Source of the DNA: Megamerina dolium
Lineage: Eukaryota; Arthropoda; Insecta; Diptera; Megamerinidae
Assembly: GCA_963854835.1 (NCBI GenBank)
Contig: OY978528.1
Span: 32,099,335-32,163,334, forward strand
DNA length: 64,000 bases
Direction: 5' to 3'
The position numbers and the translations under genes were made by a program. This document shows, piece after piece, positions 1 to 12,900 of this stretch. Every line of letters starts with the position of its first letter. Position 1 is the first letter of the stretch. The notes under the pieces were generated by a model. That model had not been told where the DNA came from, did not search any database, and saw only the letters and a list, made by a program, of their open reading frames with translations.

Positions 1-218
1 TTGTAGTTCATCCTCATTTTACGTTTAACGATAGACAATCATAAAATTTTATGAAATTTTCAGCAATTTTCATATATATTTTTCATATATTTATCATCAA
101 ACGTAATACGACAAAAGTAATTGCAATTGTGATTGAATAACGTAGTACTCATTTCGCTATGATTACTCTTATTTCTAGTTCTACGGTATGCTTACAAGCG
201 GTTTGTTTTGAGCTCTGA

Positions 219-743
219 GCGCCGAGAGGCCTTCAAGGCAAGTACTTACATAAAACCTCCTCTAATGTCATACATATATGAGCATGTATATATTGCGACA
301 CAGAATTTGACGACGAAGAACACACGTTTTTTAAATGTAAACGGTGGCGTAATGAAAGATATGCGCTAGAACGGGCAATCGGAGCATACACGACTGAAAA
401 TATCATAGAGAAAATGATGTCAAACATAGAAAATTGTAATGCGGTAGCAAACTCTGTCGAACACGTGATTAAAAAGAAAGGACGAGAAATGGATAGAGCT
501 CCTGAACATCATCCTGACGTAACATAATACTGCTACGACATAACCCTGCAACAACTGCACATCAGCGACACAAATATTTTAAAGTAGAATGGCGACCCTG
601 GACGCAGGGAGATTAACAGAATTGGAGTCCTTCTCAGGACGCCATCTTGGATGTCCTGCCCCAAAGTAATGCAATAGTAGTCCCGGGACAGGTGAAGAAT
701 CCAGGAGAGGAGGTGGGAGTTTTTTAGTGGCCAAAAAAAAAAA
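219..743 (+). pseudogene. 3' end of a dead non-LTR retrotransposon (C-terminal zinc knuckle, 3' UTR, poly-A)
   Basis: Reading 285-527 in frame gives the C-terminal end of a non-LTR reverse transcriptase. It has a knuckle of the form C-x2-C...H-x4-C (CIYC ... EEHTFFKC), then KRW and a charged tail, ending in TAA at 525-527. The frame upstream, from 219, still resembles the usual region before the knuckle (a YLHK-like stretch) but has an in-frame stop at 279-281. About 200 bases of 3' UTR follow, then an A-run at 733-743 that looks like the element's poly-A tail. The endonuclease and polymerase domains are absent, so the copy is 5'-truncated, as is usual for this class. The knuckle resembles R1/I-type elements; the clade is inferred and not firm. 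No host gene is implied. Confidence 0.7.
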
Positions 744-3700
744 TGTCAGTATAAAATTTTGTTCTTTCAAAATTCTATTGATTAACTTGCTTCGTTCATA
801 TTCTATTAGGTTTAATTAATAGTATACATACATATACATATACATAAAATTCATAACGACTTTGTGTCATGTCAGAAGCAATTTAATTCGATGTAAAATC
901 GATAGACCCACCAGTGAGCACATTAAATATTTTATAGTCGAAATACATAATTCTTTTGTTTTCCAATTGACACAATACATCTTTAAATACCATTTAATAT
1001 GTTTACACGGCAGACAAAATGAAAATGTAATTTGCTAAAAAAAAAAACAACAACTATGTCTATGTATCTAATTTTAATATAACTCATACGCAATGTAGCA
1101 TTCTATATACAGAGAATATCTTCAAACTAGTACAAGTAAATTAATATGTATGTTTTTTTCTTTTTGTATGTACATTAGGGTGTTTCTAAAAACATTTTTT
1201 TTTTCTTCATTAAGTAACACCGTTAAACCACTTAAGTATATGAAAATTTTGAATTTGTGATACTTCGTCAATTAAAATTTCCGACTACATACATACCGTT
1301 TTCTTATATTTTATGATGCGTATTGTACGAAGAAAGTACATAATGTGAAATTTGCAACCATTTCCAAAATGAGATGGATAATGAGAAATCGTACAAAAAT
1401 GTCATTCTAAAAGATATTTGACTCTAAAACACAATTAACATAGAATTTTTATAAGAGTTAGATGGTCCGAAAGATATTATATTTTAACTTGGGCTATATT
1501 TCATTGAAAGAATATGGAGAAATTCCTAACCATTTTTCATATATTCGCCATCATGTTGAGATGAAACCTGAAAAAATCTTGAATCTAGAGGGAACGATAT
1601 CCGCTTATTAAATTTATAACAATTTCATCACATTTATAAGGCTTGCAGTACAAGCGTGCTGTAATTACATAATTTGCCTAATGCTATATTGATTGATTGC
1701 ATTTCCTGCAAGTTTTACATATCTTATACGAGTACATACATACATACATATCTTATACGAGTACAATCGCCTTCAATGGAACTTAGACTTCAATGGAGTT
1801 TCTCTCAAGCATCAATTGCCTTCTTTCATACAGAAAGTATTTTTGGATTTTGCTTAAAATATCCAACGATGAACATTTTCTTCGCTCTTACAAAACGTAC
1901 ATCCAATGTAATTGCTTTTGAACCACCCTAACTTATGTGAATATATATAAAACATAACATAATTATCATGAGTAATACTACTTAATAGTAAAAAAAATGT
2001 TTGTTTGGTTGTTTTAATGAAAGATTTAATTCATTCATTGTTTGAAAGTGAATTATAAGAATAATGGCAACAACAATTATTGTGCGCGTACGACAAATTG
2101 AATTTAAAAAGGGTAAAAATAAATTGATATAAAGGAAACTGATTCACATATATTTCTGATTTTATGCTGCATGAAGAATGATGACTACATTCGATATTGT
2201 TCTTAGACGAACGATCACACTGATTGCCTTATGAATGTTTAATTATTTAATACACATAGTATGTTGTATATAAATTTAGTAATTAAACCTTAAAGAATTT
2301 ACTACGATAGAAAATTCATTCTTATTACTAAAACCACGAGCATTTGTTTGATAAAAATCATAACAAACAAAGCAGACAGAGAAAAGAAACTCTTAAATGC
2401 TTCATATTAGTTGAATGAATATTTGAACATTTCTTTCATATATTCTGCACTATTGAACAGAGAAACTTGATTTGAAGCACTTCGAATCACCTATACTTTC
2501 TGGTATAACTATTTCACATATAATATTTGCAAGATTTACTATTTGATTTAATATTTGTAAAAATTAACTTTGCAAAAAATTTAACCGTAAACAATAGAAA
2601 TTATGCAATAACTCAATCCGCAATAATATTGAAATGGAAATATACCTGTACACGCATTTGTCTCGATTTTGTCTCGATAACTAATAGAACCATATACATT
2701 CACTTATTCGATTATATTCTATTAAATGCGATATCGTTCAACTGAATAATCATCTTCAATTCAATCTAATGATTGTATCGTATTTTGTATTTTCTTATTT
2801 TAATAAACAACCTTGATAAAAGCAAATAATTTATTGAAACTGTTGCCACTACTGAAAGCATTATGATATTAATTATGATTTTCTAGAGCAAAACATAAAT
2901 ATATGTGTGTGTGTTTTTTATTTATTTATTATTATTATTTTTTTTTTTTTTTTTTTTTTTTTGTGAAAAACATAAGAACTATACAAATAAATTTTGTACA
3001 TTCCTGACTATAGTACCTACAATATGTTTGATTATAAATAGTTTATTTTATTTATAATAAAATATACAAAATATTTTTAGACTACGAAAATGATCTCTAT
3101 GCCTTTTGGACTCTCTCGTTTCGCGACTTCTTAGTAATTGAGGCACTATTATAATTGATATTATTATAGCATATCATATATAGAGTTACTTCTTTAATTA
3201 TGTCTCTATAGGTATATGTAGTTTTTTGGCTATGATATTTTTCACACATTATTATCGTTTCTTAACAACTACAAAATAACGGGTGTATCAACAAGCTAAA
3301 CCGTATAGGTCATTTTATCGGTATTCTATTCGATACATCATACATATATTAATATCATTTCATTTGTTACTAGCTATAGTTCATAATAATAATAGCAGAA
3401 AGCGGACAGTTTATATTTTTATATTTTATTTTATACATTTTGGATTTTTAAAAATAGAATGAACTAAAAACTACAATGCGAATTAACACAACCCATATAT
3501 ATTTAAATAGTTTGAATTCTGAAAATATTTACTTTTATAGCATCGTGTTGTTTTCAAAGTTTTCAATATCATCATAAATTTTGAATTACACTACGAGCTG
3601 TTGTTAATAACATTTTTATTCATTATGTATATGAGTATGTAAAGAGGAATATAATAAAAAGTAAATTTATTAAACAAATTTTATATTTAATTTTATTTTT

Positions 3701-4256
3701 CTATGAACAATATTAATAAGAAATTAATTGACCTATTGCAATAAAAATATCACCAAAAATTATTTATCTCTTTTATTAGTTACTACAAAAAAATATATTT
3801 AAATAGCAATAATTTGAATTTAATTTCATTTTAATTTTTATATTCAACAAGGTTATATTTTTTTGGGTCATTTGTTATTAACCACTTGGAAAAAGTTCCG
3901 AAAATAAATATATCAATCGAAAATAAATATTTAAATCGAATATGAAGTCACATTCGATTTAAAGATGCCCGGTCATACAAAATCACTGGAAGGATTTGCC
4001 CAGTGATGTTTTTGGAAAGAAATGTGGAAAATATTACAAATGAATAGCGATGTAGCATCGGATAAAGATGAAATACGGTGAAAAGGTTTTGAGGAATAGG
4101 AAATATGACAATTGCGGTCATCCGGTAGTTTTTCTTATGGTTTTGGGACATATTTTTGTCGCTACATGCTAAACTATTAAAATTTATTTTCATGTGAGGC
4201 CGCAGGTTTTAAATTAATTTTTTTCTAACCTTCGTTTAGCGCCATTTTTTTTTTTA
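744..4256. other. AT-rich spacer, no gene seen
   Basis: Nothing codable is supported; the open frames here are short, AT-driven and unrelated to known families. It holds a (TTTA/TTA)n and 25-T tract (2915-2962) and a short hairpin near 3980-4006 with matching arms ATCACTGG and CCAGTGAT. Confidence 0.6.
2915..2962. repeat. TTTA/TTA repeat running into a 25-T tract
   Basis: Simple repeat of TTTA and TTA units that ends in 25 consecutive T (2938-2962). It could be the reversed poly-A tail of an unrecognised retroelement, but no coding remnant is visible beside it. Confidence 0.85.
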
Positions 4257-5345
4257 CCAGGTGTACAAGCTTAAATCCGCTGTTTGCTCGTAGATTGCGT
4301 TAGTGAGCATATTAAGCTATTATCGTCTGTGCATCCTCTTTTTTTGAGTTCGACACCTGTTTACAACACCATCAGTAATTTCATACAACAACATACATTT
4401 TTCATCGTATAATTTATCTAGAGTATATGCGGGAAGCTCTACTTTTTTGCTGCTGAGTCGCATCGAATGCTTATGGAGACAGTGCGCTATCGGAAACCAC
4501 TTGCAGAGACTGGTTTCGTCGGTTCAAAGTAGGCCATTTTAACTTGTGTGACAAGAAGCGTAAAAATAGATCCAGAAAATTTGAGGACCATGATTTGCAG
4601 GCTCTTTTGGATGAGGACGACACCCAATCGCAAAAAATGCTTGCCAAACAGTTAGGTGTTACTCAACAAGCCATTTCCATACATTTACGAGCCATGGGGT
4701 TGGTTCAAAAATTTTGAAAATAGGTACCCCATGAATTGAACGAAAGATGGAGCGACGCCAAAACACATGCGAAATCTTGCTTGCTAGACAAAAAAGAAAG
4801 TTGTTCCTGTGGTGACTTGCGATGCAAAGTAGATATACTTTGAGAATCGTAAACGAAAAAAATCGTGGGTCGATCTCGGCTAACCAACAACTTCTTCTCC
4901 AAGACCAAATCGCTTTTGGCGCAAGACGATGCTGTGCGTTTGGGGGGATCAGCAGGATGTCATATAAAACGAGCTACCACCAACAACTAGTGAAATTGCG
5001 CCTTGCTTTGGGTGAAAAAAAGACCTGCTTTTGTACAAAGACATGAAAAGCTGATTTTTTTCCACGACAACGCCCTATCGCACACGTCAAAACTGATCCA
5101 AAACTACTTGGACACACTCAATTGGGAGGTGCTACCTCATCCCGCTTATTCACCTGACTATTCTGACTATCACCTGTTTTCGTCGATGAGACACGCGCTC
5201 GCCGAACAGCACTTCGATTCGTAAATGAGGAATTCTTTTGGCATGGTATACACAGATTGCCCGAGAGATGGGAAAAATGTATAGCTAGTGAGCGCAAATA
5301 CTAATTAATTTTTGGCTTTCTATGAAAAAAATGTGTTTTTTTTTT
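4257..5345 (+). mobile_element. Decayed mariner (mauritiana-type), left terminal repeat present, right end missing
   Basis: The left edge begins CCAGGTGTACAAG directly after a TA dinucleotide (4255-4256). That matches, from memory, the terminal repeat of mauritiana-subfamily mariners such as Mos1, and TA is the expected target. A degraded transposase occupies the interior. No matching right terminal repeat (ending TACACCTGG) could be found after the stop codon; sequence resembling the 3' UTR fades into T-rich DNA near 5345. The copy therefore seems truncated at its 3' end and cannot move. Confidence 0.75.
4430..5304 (+). pseudogene. Mariner (mauritiana-type) transposase, inactivated
   Basis: The product would be a DD34D cut-and-paste transposase acting on mariner terminal repeats. 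Several frames must be combined. Visible blocks are the helix-turn-helix region (ESHRMLMET ... WFRRFK), LLDEDDTQSQKMLAKQLGVT, PHELNER, VTCDAK followed by a stop where the family has CDEKW, an MLCVWWDQ-like block, HDNALSHTSKLIQNYL, WEVLPHPAYSPD and DYHLF, then the end RLPERWEK ... SERKY and TAA at 5302-5304. The first catalytic motif is broken by a stop, and the spacing between the second and third aspartates is two residues short of 34. Stops and frameshifts are spread along the length, so this is an old copy. Confidence 0.8.
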
Positions 5346-7867
5346 TTATTTCTATTAAAGAAGATTGTAAGATAAGTTGGTTGATGATTTTCTTTATTAT
5401 CTGCATTTGTTTAAGACGTCGACTAAAGTAAAATAGTATTTGAAAAACTCTTCCCCTACTGTATCGCAGAAGAATATTATACTTTATTTTTTAAACGAAT
5501 CTTCTTAAGTGTTAATGGCATTTTATATTTATTCAATTCGTTGACAAAGAATGGTTTTAATTGTTATTATACGCAATGCTTGCAAGTGAAATATTCTACG
5601 GTTATAGTGGAAAATTTTATATAAATTACATTGAGTGTGCCAAAATAGTGAGAAGGCTTTGTATGGAAGGTATATGTATAATGCTATGTAATGCCTAAGG
5701 CAAAAACAATAGTGCCCTTATTGTACCAATTTATATAATGGTAATGGTATTTTCTTGTTTTTCTTCCAAAAAAAAATGTAAAAAACATGTGCAATTTTCT
5801 CTTGATCAAAATATATTCAGACACTAATGTACTAATGTAAATTGGAAAAAAAAATTATTTTAGAATAAAGTTTTTCAATTTTTTCCCACTGTTAACTTAT
5901 TCACTTTTCCTTAGAATCTCATAAAATTCAAACCCACTCCACTCCATTGTCTTATTCCACTTATTAAAAATATTCACTACATTATATAAAGATAGGAAAA
6001 TGCGAAATATTACTTTCAACCAATTATAAGAATAACAACAATCAGAAATGACATGTTTTCCGTTTCGCGGCATTCATAAGAACAACAGTGTACTTAATTA
6101 ATTGCATCAATTATAAATGAAGGCATTAATCGAACTGCGACAGAGTAAGTTACTCTTGTAAATAAATATAGTACAATACATAAGTACGATTGTTTACTTA
6201 GTTCAAATAACTTTTGACCTTTGAAATAATTAGATGTGTCATACATTATATGCATACATAAGCAAGAATCGTATTTACGTATATACACACAATCTACACA
6301 GTCACAACGCCATACATATGCATACAAAAAAAAATTCTCACACGTAATAAATTTAGCAATCAACTGTAGTAAAATCAGTTTACCGATTGTAAACAACAAC
6401 AGAAGCAGTGAGTTAGTGAGTGAAATGATGTAATCGTGTCTAATAATTGGTTCGTTATTTGTTTTTGTAATTATTGCCGTTTTCCTTTGAATACACGTAC
6501 TACATAGCCATAGTACGTATATATGCATAGACACAGCGTGCAATACAACAAACACATTGCTGCTTGTTATCTCATGTAAATTTTATGGATGCATACATTA
6601 TTATTGTATGCACTCGTATAGTACATTCATATTTCATGGCATCGTTACTTGTTAAATAAGTTTAATAATGCTGGTGTTGTTGTTGCTGCCGTGTTGTTAT
6701 TGTTCTTATTTCAATGATTGACGTATTCGTTTAGAATTGCAAATTTCATCAACACGAACATAACAATTGAACTAAAGCAAAAGTCTCCAACTAAGTTGGA
6801 ATAAATCAAAAGCGATAACAATCTCCTTCACATAAATATTGTCAGCGATACTCATAAACCAACATCTAGTAACAACATACATATTTAAAGGTTGGTTCAT
6901 ATACAAATTCACAATTTCATTGTTGTGCTTGTCTTGTCAATCACATTTTGCCAGACCTTGTTGGCGATTTTTGGTCATATCTCGAGATTGATGCGGACAA
7001 TAAGTATATAGTACGACTTAAGTCGAATCTTTTCTCTTGCATAGCGCAGACCTTTCCAATTTTTACCAACCAACGGCCAAGTTCGTGAATGTGATAAATC
7101 GGATAACAATCACACCTGTCGCCCATACAAAGATATATTTCTGTATGTATGTTTTCACAAAATGTAGACTCAATATGAAGCGTATACTAAGTACTAAGGG
7201 TAGACTAAATATAAATCTATTGTATAATTTACCTTTATATATAATCGACCTCTCGGACATCACAGAATAATTAGTACGCGTACTATTAATTGGCAAGTAA
7301 TTTATGCACGCACAGATTCATTTAAAAATACGTATGTACCTGCATGTGCCCATAACGTCTACATATATTTGTTGTCAAAAAATGCCATCACATATTTATT
7401 TTTATTTTTTTTTTTTTTAATAATCGCCAAAAATTGTACATCATCTTACCTGTAATGAAATATAGCAAAAAAGAACAATTAGAAAATGATTAGAAATTTC
7501 AACAAAGGAAATGTTGAATGAAGGGAGAGATAATGAATGCTTAACATATTTTGCGTAGGTTTTACTAACGCAGTTTAAACAATTTTTTTTTTATAAACTA
7601 GATATTATTTGGATTTTTAATTCACTTTTATTTTAATTTTATTTTATTTTGATCCCACCTGGCTAAGCCACTGCGTCAAGGATTTCATGAATATGGAAAT
7701 AATAAATCGTAGATTGACTAGTAGACACTTTATTGACATCACCGATATAATATTTGAGTCGATTAATTAAAATTTTTTAAATACCAATGTGCACTCAGAC
7801 GCGCAGCACTCAGAGCACTTAACTTTTGGTTCCAAAATACCCTCAATTTTTTCGTACAAAAAATACT
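5346..7867. other. AT-rich spacer, no supported gene
   Basis: It contains T-tracts and (TG/CA)-like stretches. A 153-codon minus-strand frame (6094-6555) is open but Cys/Tyr/Ile-rich with no recognisable domain, and it overlaps an unrelated plus-strand frame. I treat it as chance. Confidence 0.5.
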
Positions 7868-8131
7868 TGTGAACTTTTGCCAAGGAATTCATGTCGTTCC
7901 ACAACTTTCATATTCACCTGAGTTGATACCGTGTGGCGATTGCGTGAACTCGCAAGACCATAAATGTGGATCGCAGCACACTTAGTCGGTCCTACCAGAA
8001 AAACATTATTCTGCCCACTTCGAGAATTGTAAAAAACAATTGTATTGCATTCACGAGGGATTACTATAAAGGCTAAAAATCAATATTGTGATTTATTTTA
8101 AATTTCCGGAAACTTTTTGATGACAATGGTG
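7868..8131 (+). pseudogene. Mariner transposase C-terminal relic (irritans-like) with terminal-repeat remnant
   Basis: In one frame the stretch from about 7876 reads HVVPQLSYSPELIPCGDC. This aligns with the mariner block around the third catalytic aspartate (VVPQPPYSPDLAPCDF in typical members). Downstream, in shifted frames, is a segment like the family's ENWKKR...CI end. CCGGAAACTTTTTGATGA near 8107 resembles an irritans-type terminal repeat and is close to the one near 56010. Only the last third of the protein is present, with frameshifts and stops, so it is non-functional. Confidence 0.5.
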
Positions 8132-8673
8132 TATTTATAAAATATTCCATATATAAATTAAATGAAAAAAAAAACAAAAAATGACAAGTGGGAGGCATCA
8201 AAAATAATTTCTTTTATTCTTAAACATTGTTTTTTTTTTTGTTTTAATTTATTGTATCTTGCAATCTTCTATTTTTCTAATTGCATTTTGAATTAAATGC
8301 TTATAAATGTTTGATGTTCATATGAATTCATAAATATGTAGTGTACATATTAGTCTAAAAATTCTTGATAATACATTTACTCACAAATGCATCGAAACTG
8401 CAATTATATATTGTACATTTTGCATTAGTTGTTGTTGTTTTTATTTTATTTTTTTTTTATTCTATTATTGATGTTTTGAAAATTTGCCAACAAATTTCCA
8501 CATCATGGTATTTTTAAAAATGAAAATAAAAGTGATTGAAATTGTTCGTATTTGATTATCTCTTAGTGCCATGGACATGGCACATAAATTTATAAGATTT
8601 TTATAAAAACACCAACCATATTTATAATATTTATAATATTTATAATACGTGGTATTTATAATACCAAGATCAG

Positions 8674-8706
<33 letters not shown>

Positions 8707-9867
8707 AAGCAACATCACTGAATCTGATATATTGATTTTTCCTCCTTATCAACCCCACTATTGCCATTAAATTATCGTGAGAATAAATAAAATAACCACA
8801 AATATAAATAGAATCCTACATACCTACTGGGTATTTGCATACCCAAAACCATACATACATATATGCTCGCACAATAGATAAAAGGCACAATCTTGCTAGC
8901 GATTACAAGACAATTTAAATGATTTGTTTTAACAGATGCGCTAGCATGCAACAACATAACGATATAAATTTTTTTTTTACAATTACTCAATTGTTCATTC
9001 ACACATGCACACATATGTATACCTCTACACAATAATTTTCGAATGAGTTGCATTGACAAATTAACATTGTTCACAGATCTGATTAATGGCGACAAATTAT
9101 AAACTGTTGCAGAAGCAACAGTTAAGCATATAAATTTGATAAAAACTTGAATGGAAGCTACTGTTTGAATGTACCATACTCATTTCGCAGTAGGTAAATC
9201 ATACAATTAAAATATCGAATTTATGAAGCCAACATCAAAGAAACGAATGGAAGAAGAATATGATGAACACATCTAATGAATTAAATAAAAATAATTTCAA
9301 CATTTTCCTTTGTGGAATTTTACACAATTTATATTTAGTTTGCATTAAATCCACACACACACACACACTCTCACAGTACAATATTTTCAAGATTTCAATA
9401 TGTACAAAACATGAGTAAAGCAATAATCACATACTACATACATCAATAATAATGAAGACACAAAACAAAAAACGCCCCATCAATTTTAGCAAAAAAAAAA
9501 AAAATTAAAAAAAATTAAAATATGTAGATGAGTCTGCCAGTGTAGTATATATAGTATATACTATACCTGCAGATGCCCACCTACTTATGTACAAATGTAT
9601 CATCATAATGAAATGTTGTTATTTTGGATGTGAAAAAATGGTAAAAGCACTAACAAAAATTGTGCACTAACCATTACAACCACATCTGTTCGGTACTGTT
9701 TCTTTTGAATTTCACGTGAAAATGCAAAAAAAAACACAAACAAACATCGATTATGTATTTTCGATAGCTAGACAATGTAATTTCTTTCCAGAATTCTTAC
9801 AAAAATAATCATTTGATAAATGATCATCGTCTATATGGTTAATCTATTTGCTCTTACATATTGTATG
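8132..9867. other. AT-rich spacer with a GA microsatellite
   Basis: No gene seen. It includes the GA repeat at 8676-8704 preceded by repeated TTTATAATA units, CA-rich stretches near 9352-9370, and a 16-bp perfect palindrome TATAGTATATACTATA at 9550-9565. Confidence 0.6.
8676..8704. repeat. (GA)n microsatellite
   Basis: An uninterrupted GA tract of 29 bases. Confidence 0.95.
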
Positions 9868-9997
9868 ACAGATGAGAGGATGTTTGGAATTTTCGATAGA
9901 AAAATACTTCGCAAGATGAACATGAATGAAAGGACACACTGCAACCAGGAGGTAGGCCCAAACTCCGGAGGAAAAACAAAGTACTAGGGAACATCTC
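9868..9997 (+). pseudogene. Scrap of an EN/RT non-LTR retrotransposon C-terminus
   Basis: The frame starting at 9868 reads TDERMFGIFDRKILRKM. This matches the SDERMLGVFERKVLRRI block near the C-terminus of the large retrotransposon at 16.9-19.9 kb. After an internal deletion the frame resumes as GGRPKLRRKNKVL, matching that element's GRPNLRWKDQVL block. Only about 40 codons survive, so this is a short, internally deleted, diverged remnant of the same clade on the opposite strand. Confidence 0.6.
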
Positions 9998-12900
9998 TAT
10001 AATTTTTATAAATTTGTCAAATATTATTTTCAATTTCTTTATTAAATAACCATCATATGGGATTATTTTAATTTCGCTTCGAACAAAGAATTTTTAAATT
10101 CTTCATCGCACAACAAATTTTAATAAAACACAAAACGAAAACCTTTTTTTCTGTCAATCAATTAGCCTTCTGTAGACAATAAATAATCTATTTGGACCAC
10201 ATTGACAACAAATATGTAACTGTATACATACGAGTACATTAATATGCCTTATCATCTAAGCAAAAAAACAGAATTGGTTGCTGTGTTTACCAGCGAAGCC
10301 TAAAGTTCCTAATTTTATATTTCACCTCAATTGAAAGCATTTCTTATTATAAAACGTTTGGAAAAAAACTCTAAGCGCCAAGTTTTCTGTGAAAAAAGCA
10401 ACTAAGTTATCAAATTTGGACAAAAATATTGTCCAAAAAAGGGTCACTAAGGGTCACTAATCACTAACATGTAAAAAACGAACGATGATGTCAAGTACTT
10501 TATTGTTATTAAAATTCTACTTTTGACCGAAAATGCCAAATTTTAAGCCACTGTAAAAAACATTGTGCCGTAGTGGATCAAAAATTTGGAATTTTGTTAC
10601 TAAAGTCAAATGCTATTGTTTGAGACTGGTTTGATCCTCAAATTGTAGTATAGTGTAATCGACAAATATAATCTACTAAATTCACAAAAAGATTTAGTTT
10701 ACAAATGGCTAGTAAAGTCAACAACTATTTTGAGGCATCTTAATATACACCTAAATATCACGGTCACACACTTACACACTAGCCATTCAAATCCCGGTGC
10801 ACCAAGATCCCGTATTAACAATTAGCAATTAGCTGTCATGGACTACATGATTTGAGTGATTGATTTAAACATGTTTGTACGTTAAAAGTTATATTGCGGG
10901 AGCAAAGGGGGGGTAATTATGATTTAAAAAAGGAAAAATCGCAATTTTCGTTACCTTTTTAAGCTTTAAATCATATTTGAGCAAATACTTATATACCATC
11001 GTCGATTAGACTGTTTTTAGACACGTCGATTTTTGAAAGTATTTCTCCCAGCGATTTTTGCAAGGTCTCTCTTTTTCAACTGTTCTATCGACGACACTTT
11101 TTAAACACAACGATTTTTCAACATTCCGCTTGGCTTTAGAAAAAAAAACAATATGATATCACACTAAAGTCGCCTCTTGGAGCAACTATTAGAATGCACG
11201 AAGACAACTATATAAATATTAAATAATAATAATTCTTTGGAAAAAATTTCGTACAAACAGGAATGCTACTATTTCAATACTCCATTAGCGATCTTCTTAA
11301 AATCTTTGCTACGGCCGATTTTGTCTAGTTTCCTTTCGTCTCGTTTCCCACGCCAACAAGAAAAAAATCGATGAGAGAAATTATCGAATTAGAATAACTG
11401 ATCTTGAATTATGTCAATGCAAGACAACATTTTAAACGTAATTATGTAAAAATTTAATATTTCACTATTTGATAGAAATATACACATTCTCAGAAACTTA
11501 AAAAATTCTTTGCATTTTCAGTACCTTTTAGTTTGATTAGTTTTGTGTGCTATTCTATATTATTATAAAAAAATTGCTTTTAAAGTTGCTACAACTGCGA
11601 AACACTTCCGCGGATCCCGATACTGCTTTTAAACATAGCAGAAAGTCGCGGGATCATCACAGAGTCATAAAATTTGCATCTCTAGTACACACACTCTATG
11701 ACACAAATGCATATTAATTCAATTTCTAAATATCGAATGCATAGAAAAAAAGGTCAACATAAAAACATACGTACCAGCTGATAGCTATGAAATATTTATT
11801 TCTCAATATTGAAATTTTAATGGATTTGTGATCAAATTTAGATTAATGAATGAAATAAATTATCCATTTAGTCACATTTCACTAAATTTAAATGCATTTT
11901 AATAAGTTATCAGCAGGTTCTAACTCATTGAAAATGTATATAAAGGGTATTCTATTAGGGACTTTTTCTTTTGACAGCTCATTTAGACGCCATATTCTAC
12001 GTCATTTTCTTTTTTTTAGTCTATTGACATTTGTAAAGAAGAGGGTTTGCCATTTTACAAAATGTCATCGTATAGTACACAACAACGTATATAATTCGTC
12101 TAATTTTATCATAAAAATGGAAAACCTTTATCTTTCATTTAAAATTAAAATAAATGATTCCCTAATGTAAACAATGTGTCTTATTTGACTATATATAAAA
12201 AAGTAAATAAGTAAAGAGAGAAAACTCCGTCTATCTTCCATACAAAAGTTAGTTGTTTTCTTATTTTACGCATGAAAATATAAAGGTAAATAACTAAAAG
12301 TTGCTATAAGAAGTTACTCTTACTTTAGAATTGATATATTAGAAAATGGGCGTAATTGGATGAAAAGCACCCCTACCTTACTGTAATTTGCGCACTAAGA
12401 TTTAAAGATATATGATTGAAGACTCGTATATACTATTATTTCTATCAACGTGGGCACACTCTGAGAAAACCCACAATTACCTCATATACATAAATACTTT
12501 TTTCCAACAGTGCGTCTGTCTATTTATCCTTAAAGGATATCTATGCATCAGCATTATTTTTATGCCTTTTTATATTAATTTTTTCAATTAAGAAAAAATT
12601 ATAACTTTCCAATTGTGCCCTTTTTGCAATTAGTGTGAGATATATTGAATTTTTGTAAAATGTCTCACAATTTATGTGACTAAGCATATGTACAAGTATA
12701 TACAGTGTTATTTGCATGTATACTATACGACTCTATATAATATTATATGCATGTAGGTACGTGTCTATCACATCTGCAATTATATACTTACGGTCTTGTG
12801 ATGAATTTCAAATGTCAAAGCTACGCAACCTTTAAATGTTTGTAGCCAACAAAAATGGCAGCTAAATTTAATTTTAGCTCATTTTTTTGATTTGTATTTG

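Noticed and set aside
6094..6555. 153-codon minus-strand open frame
   Set aside because: Low-complexity hydrophobic/Cys-Tyr-rich translation with no domain, splice context or GC rise. Overlapping plus-strand frames are also open.
11940..12180. Possible small terminal-repeat element starting AAGGGTATTCTATTAGGGAC
   Set aside because: The right end matches only about 8 bases in inverted orientation, and no TA or other target duplication is clear.
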